DNA of 36,718 nucleotides from a virus. Location: IMG/VR virus record IMGVR_UViG_3300003690_003731, positions 1-36,718 of that record. The stretch is one strand, 5' to 3'. This document shows positions 35,977 to 36,718 of this stretch, piece after piece; position 1 is the first letter of the stretch; each line of letters opens with the position of its first letter. The notes under the pieces were generated by a model, which made no database searches, was not told the DNA's origin, and worked only from the letters and a program-made list of their open reading frames with translations. The position numbers and the translations under genes were made by a program.

Positions 35977-36718
35977 CCGTATCTTTCCACTGATGCCGCC
36001 GCACCAGTGCTACGTAGAGCCCTTCGCAGGAGGGGCCGCGCTGTTCTTTCTGCGGCCATCGCCTGCCGAAGTAGAGGTGCTGAATGACGTTAACGGCGAC
36101 CTGGTGAACCTCTACCGTGTTGTGCAGAACCACTTGGAAGAGTTCGTCAGGCAGTTCAAATGGGCACTCTCCAGCCGCCAGGTGTTTGAGTGGCTCAAGA
36201 TGACTCGGCCTGAAACACTCACTGACATACAGCGTGCGGCTCGCTTCTATTACCTACAGCAGAATGCTTTCGGTGCCCGCATCGAAGGCCAGACGTTTGG
36301 CACTGCCACTACCACACCACCAGGCTTGAACCTGCTGCGCCTAGAGGAGACGCTCTCAGCGGCTCACTTGCGCCTATCAAGCACCTTTATAGAGCACCTA
36401 AGCTGGCAGGACTGCATTGAACGCTATGACCGCCCGCACACACTCTTCTATATGGATCCGCCCTACTGGCAGACAGAGGGGTATGGTGTACCCTTTGGCA
36501 TAGAGCAGTACGAGGAAATGGCGAGCATGTTGGCAAAGCTCAAGGGCAAGGCCATCATCAGCCTCAACGACCACCCAGACATCCGCAGGATCTTCGCGGA
36601 CTACCACATCGAAACCACCGACATCCGCTATACCGTCGGCGGCGGCAAAGGCTCAGACGCCAAAGAGGTGCTGATCTTTAGTTGGGATGTGGACGCAGAA
36701 CCGGCGGGATTGTTTTGA
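35927..36718 (+). CDS. DNA adenine-N6 methyltransferase, D12 class (Dam-like)
   Basis: A 263-aa D12-class methyltransferase that transfers methyl from SAM to adenine N6. Motif X is PWMGGKRRL near residue 7-15, the SAM motif I is VEPFAGGAALFF (30-41), and the catalytic motif IV is DPPY (177-180). Length is typical of Dam-like enzymes (Dam is 278 aa). Start is GTG 35927 with AAAGGAG upstream; the start is hidden in a hairpin. It takes the place of Mu mom. Likely role: protection of phage DNA from host restriction, or methylation of phage promoters. The recognised sequence cannot be read off the protein. Confidence 0.92.
   Translation: MATPIIPWMGGKRRLADRIFPLMPPHQCYVEPFAGGAALFFLRPSPAEVEVLNDVNGDLVNLYRVVQNHLEEFVRQFKWALSSRQVFEWLKMTRPETLTDIQRAARFYYLQQNAFGARIEGQTFGTATTTPPGLNLLRLEETLSAAHLRLSSTFIEHLSWQDCIERYDRPHTLFYMDPPYWQTEGYGVPFGIEQYEEMASMLAKLKGKAIISLNDHPDIRRIFADYHIETTDIRYTVGGGKGSDAKEVLIFSWDVDAEPAGLF

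Noticed and set aside
1-36718. tRNA genes, rRNA genes and insertion sequences
   Set aside because: I found no cloverleaf-like tRNA, no rRNA segment and no transposase other than the phage's own MuA-type protein.

Overview
The window holds a nearly complete Mu-like (transposable) prophage, read left to right from its repressor to a DNA adenine methyltransferase. Genes are tightly packed and often overlap by 1-17 bp. The base composition is moderately GC-rich and the families are those of gammaproteobacterial transposable phages of the B3/D3112 type. A Halomonas-like or Pseudomonas-like host is plausible, but no host gene is present to prove it. The att ends are not recognisable: base 1 is already the repressor stop codon and base 36718 the stop codon of the last gene.

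Layout. 1-885: leftward LexA/CI-like repressor with a divergent control region (promoter plus repeated TTTGGC-type sites). 886-9702: early/middle operon with Ner, MuA-type DDE transposase, MuB-type ATPase, small replication-region proteins (winged-helix, HTH, zinc-ribbon), a DUF3164 protein, a DUF2786 protein, GemA, and one Mor/C-type activator. 9703-10740: two secreted or lipoprotein cargo genes closed by a UUCG terminator. 10749-12632: late promoter and lysis cassette (holin, a 52-aa protein, lytic transglycosylase, Rz/Rz1-like spanins). 12640-18786: Mu gp25/26/27-like proteins, terminase, portal, MuF head protein with a toxin-like C-terminus, and a G-like morphogenesis protein. 18787-19928: an inserted unknown cargo gene with its own promoter. 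19929-24241: second late promoter, protease I with nested scaffold Z, decoration protein, major head protein T, and gp35/36/37-like proteins. 24256-35363: a siphovirus tail module (tail tube, frameshifted tail chaperone, 1839-aa tape measure with EF-hand repeats, two distal-tail proteins, repeat-containing collar fibre). 35382-36718: a small unknown gene, then Com and a DNA adenine methylase.

How it works together. The repressor and Ner face each other across the 721-885 control region. MuA and MuB would drive replicative transposition. The Mor/C-like protein is the only late activator visible. Two ungapped 47-bp blocks, 35/47 identical, lie before the holin and before protease I. Each has a TTA-N8-TAA dyad about 43.5 bp before the expected transcription start, so they look like the Plys and PI equivalents.

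Most notable observations: (1) a start-codon-sequestering hairpin at the Com/methylase junction, resembling Mu com-mom translational control but attached to a Dam-type enzyme; (2) seven EF-hand-like loops in the tape measure; (3) an A_AAA_AAG slippery site in the tail chaperone gene; (4) a protease start codon that coincides with its predicted transcription start; (5) a three-way-junction RNA-like element between genes F and G; (6) a moron of unknown function with its own promoter. All functional assignments come from reading the sequence and from family knowledge; no database search was run.
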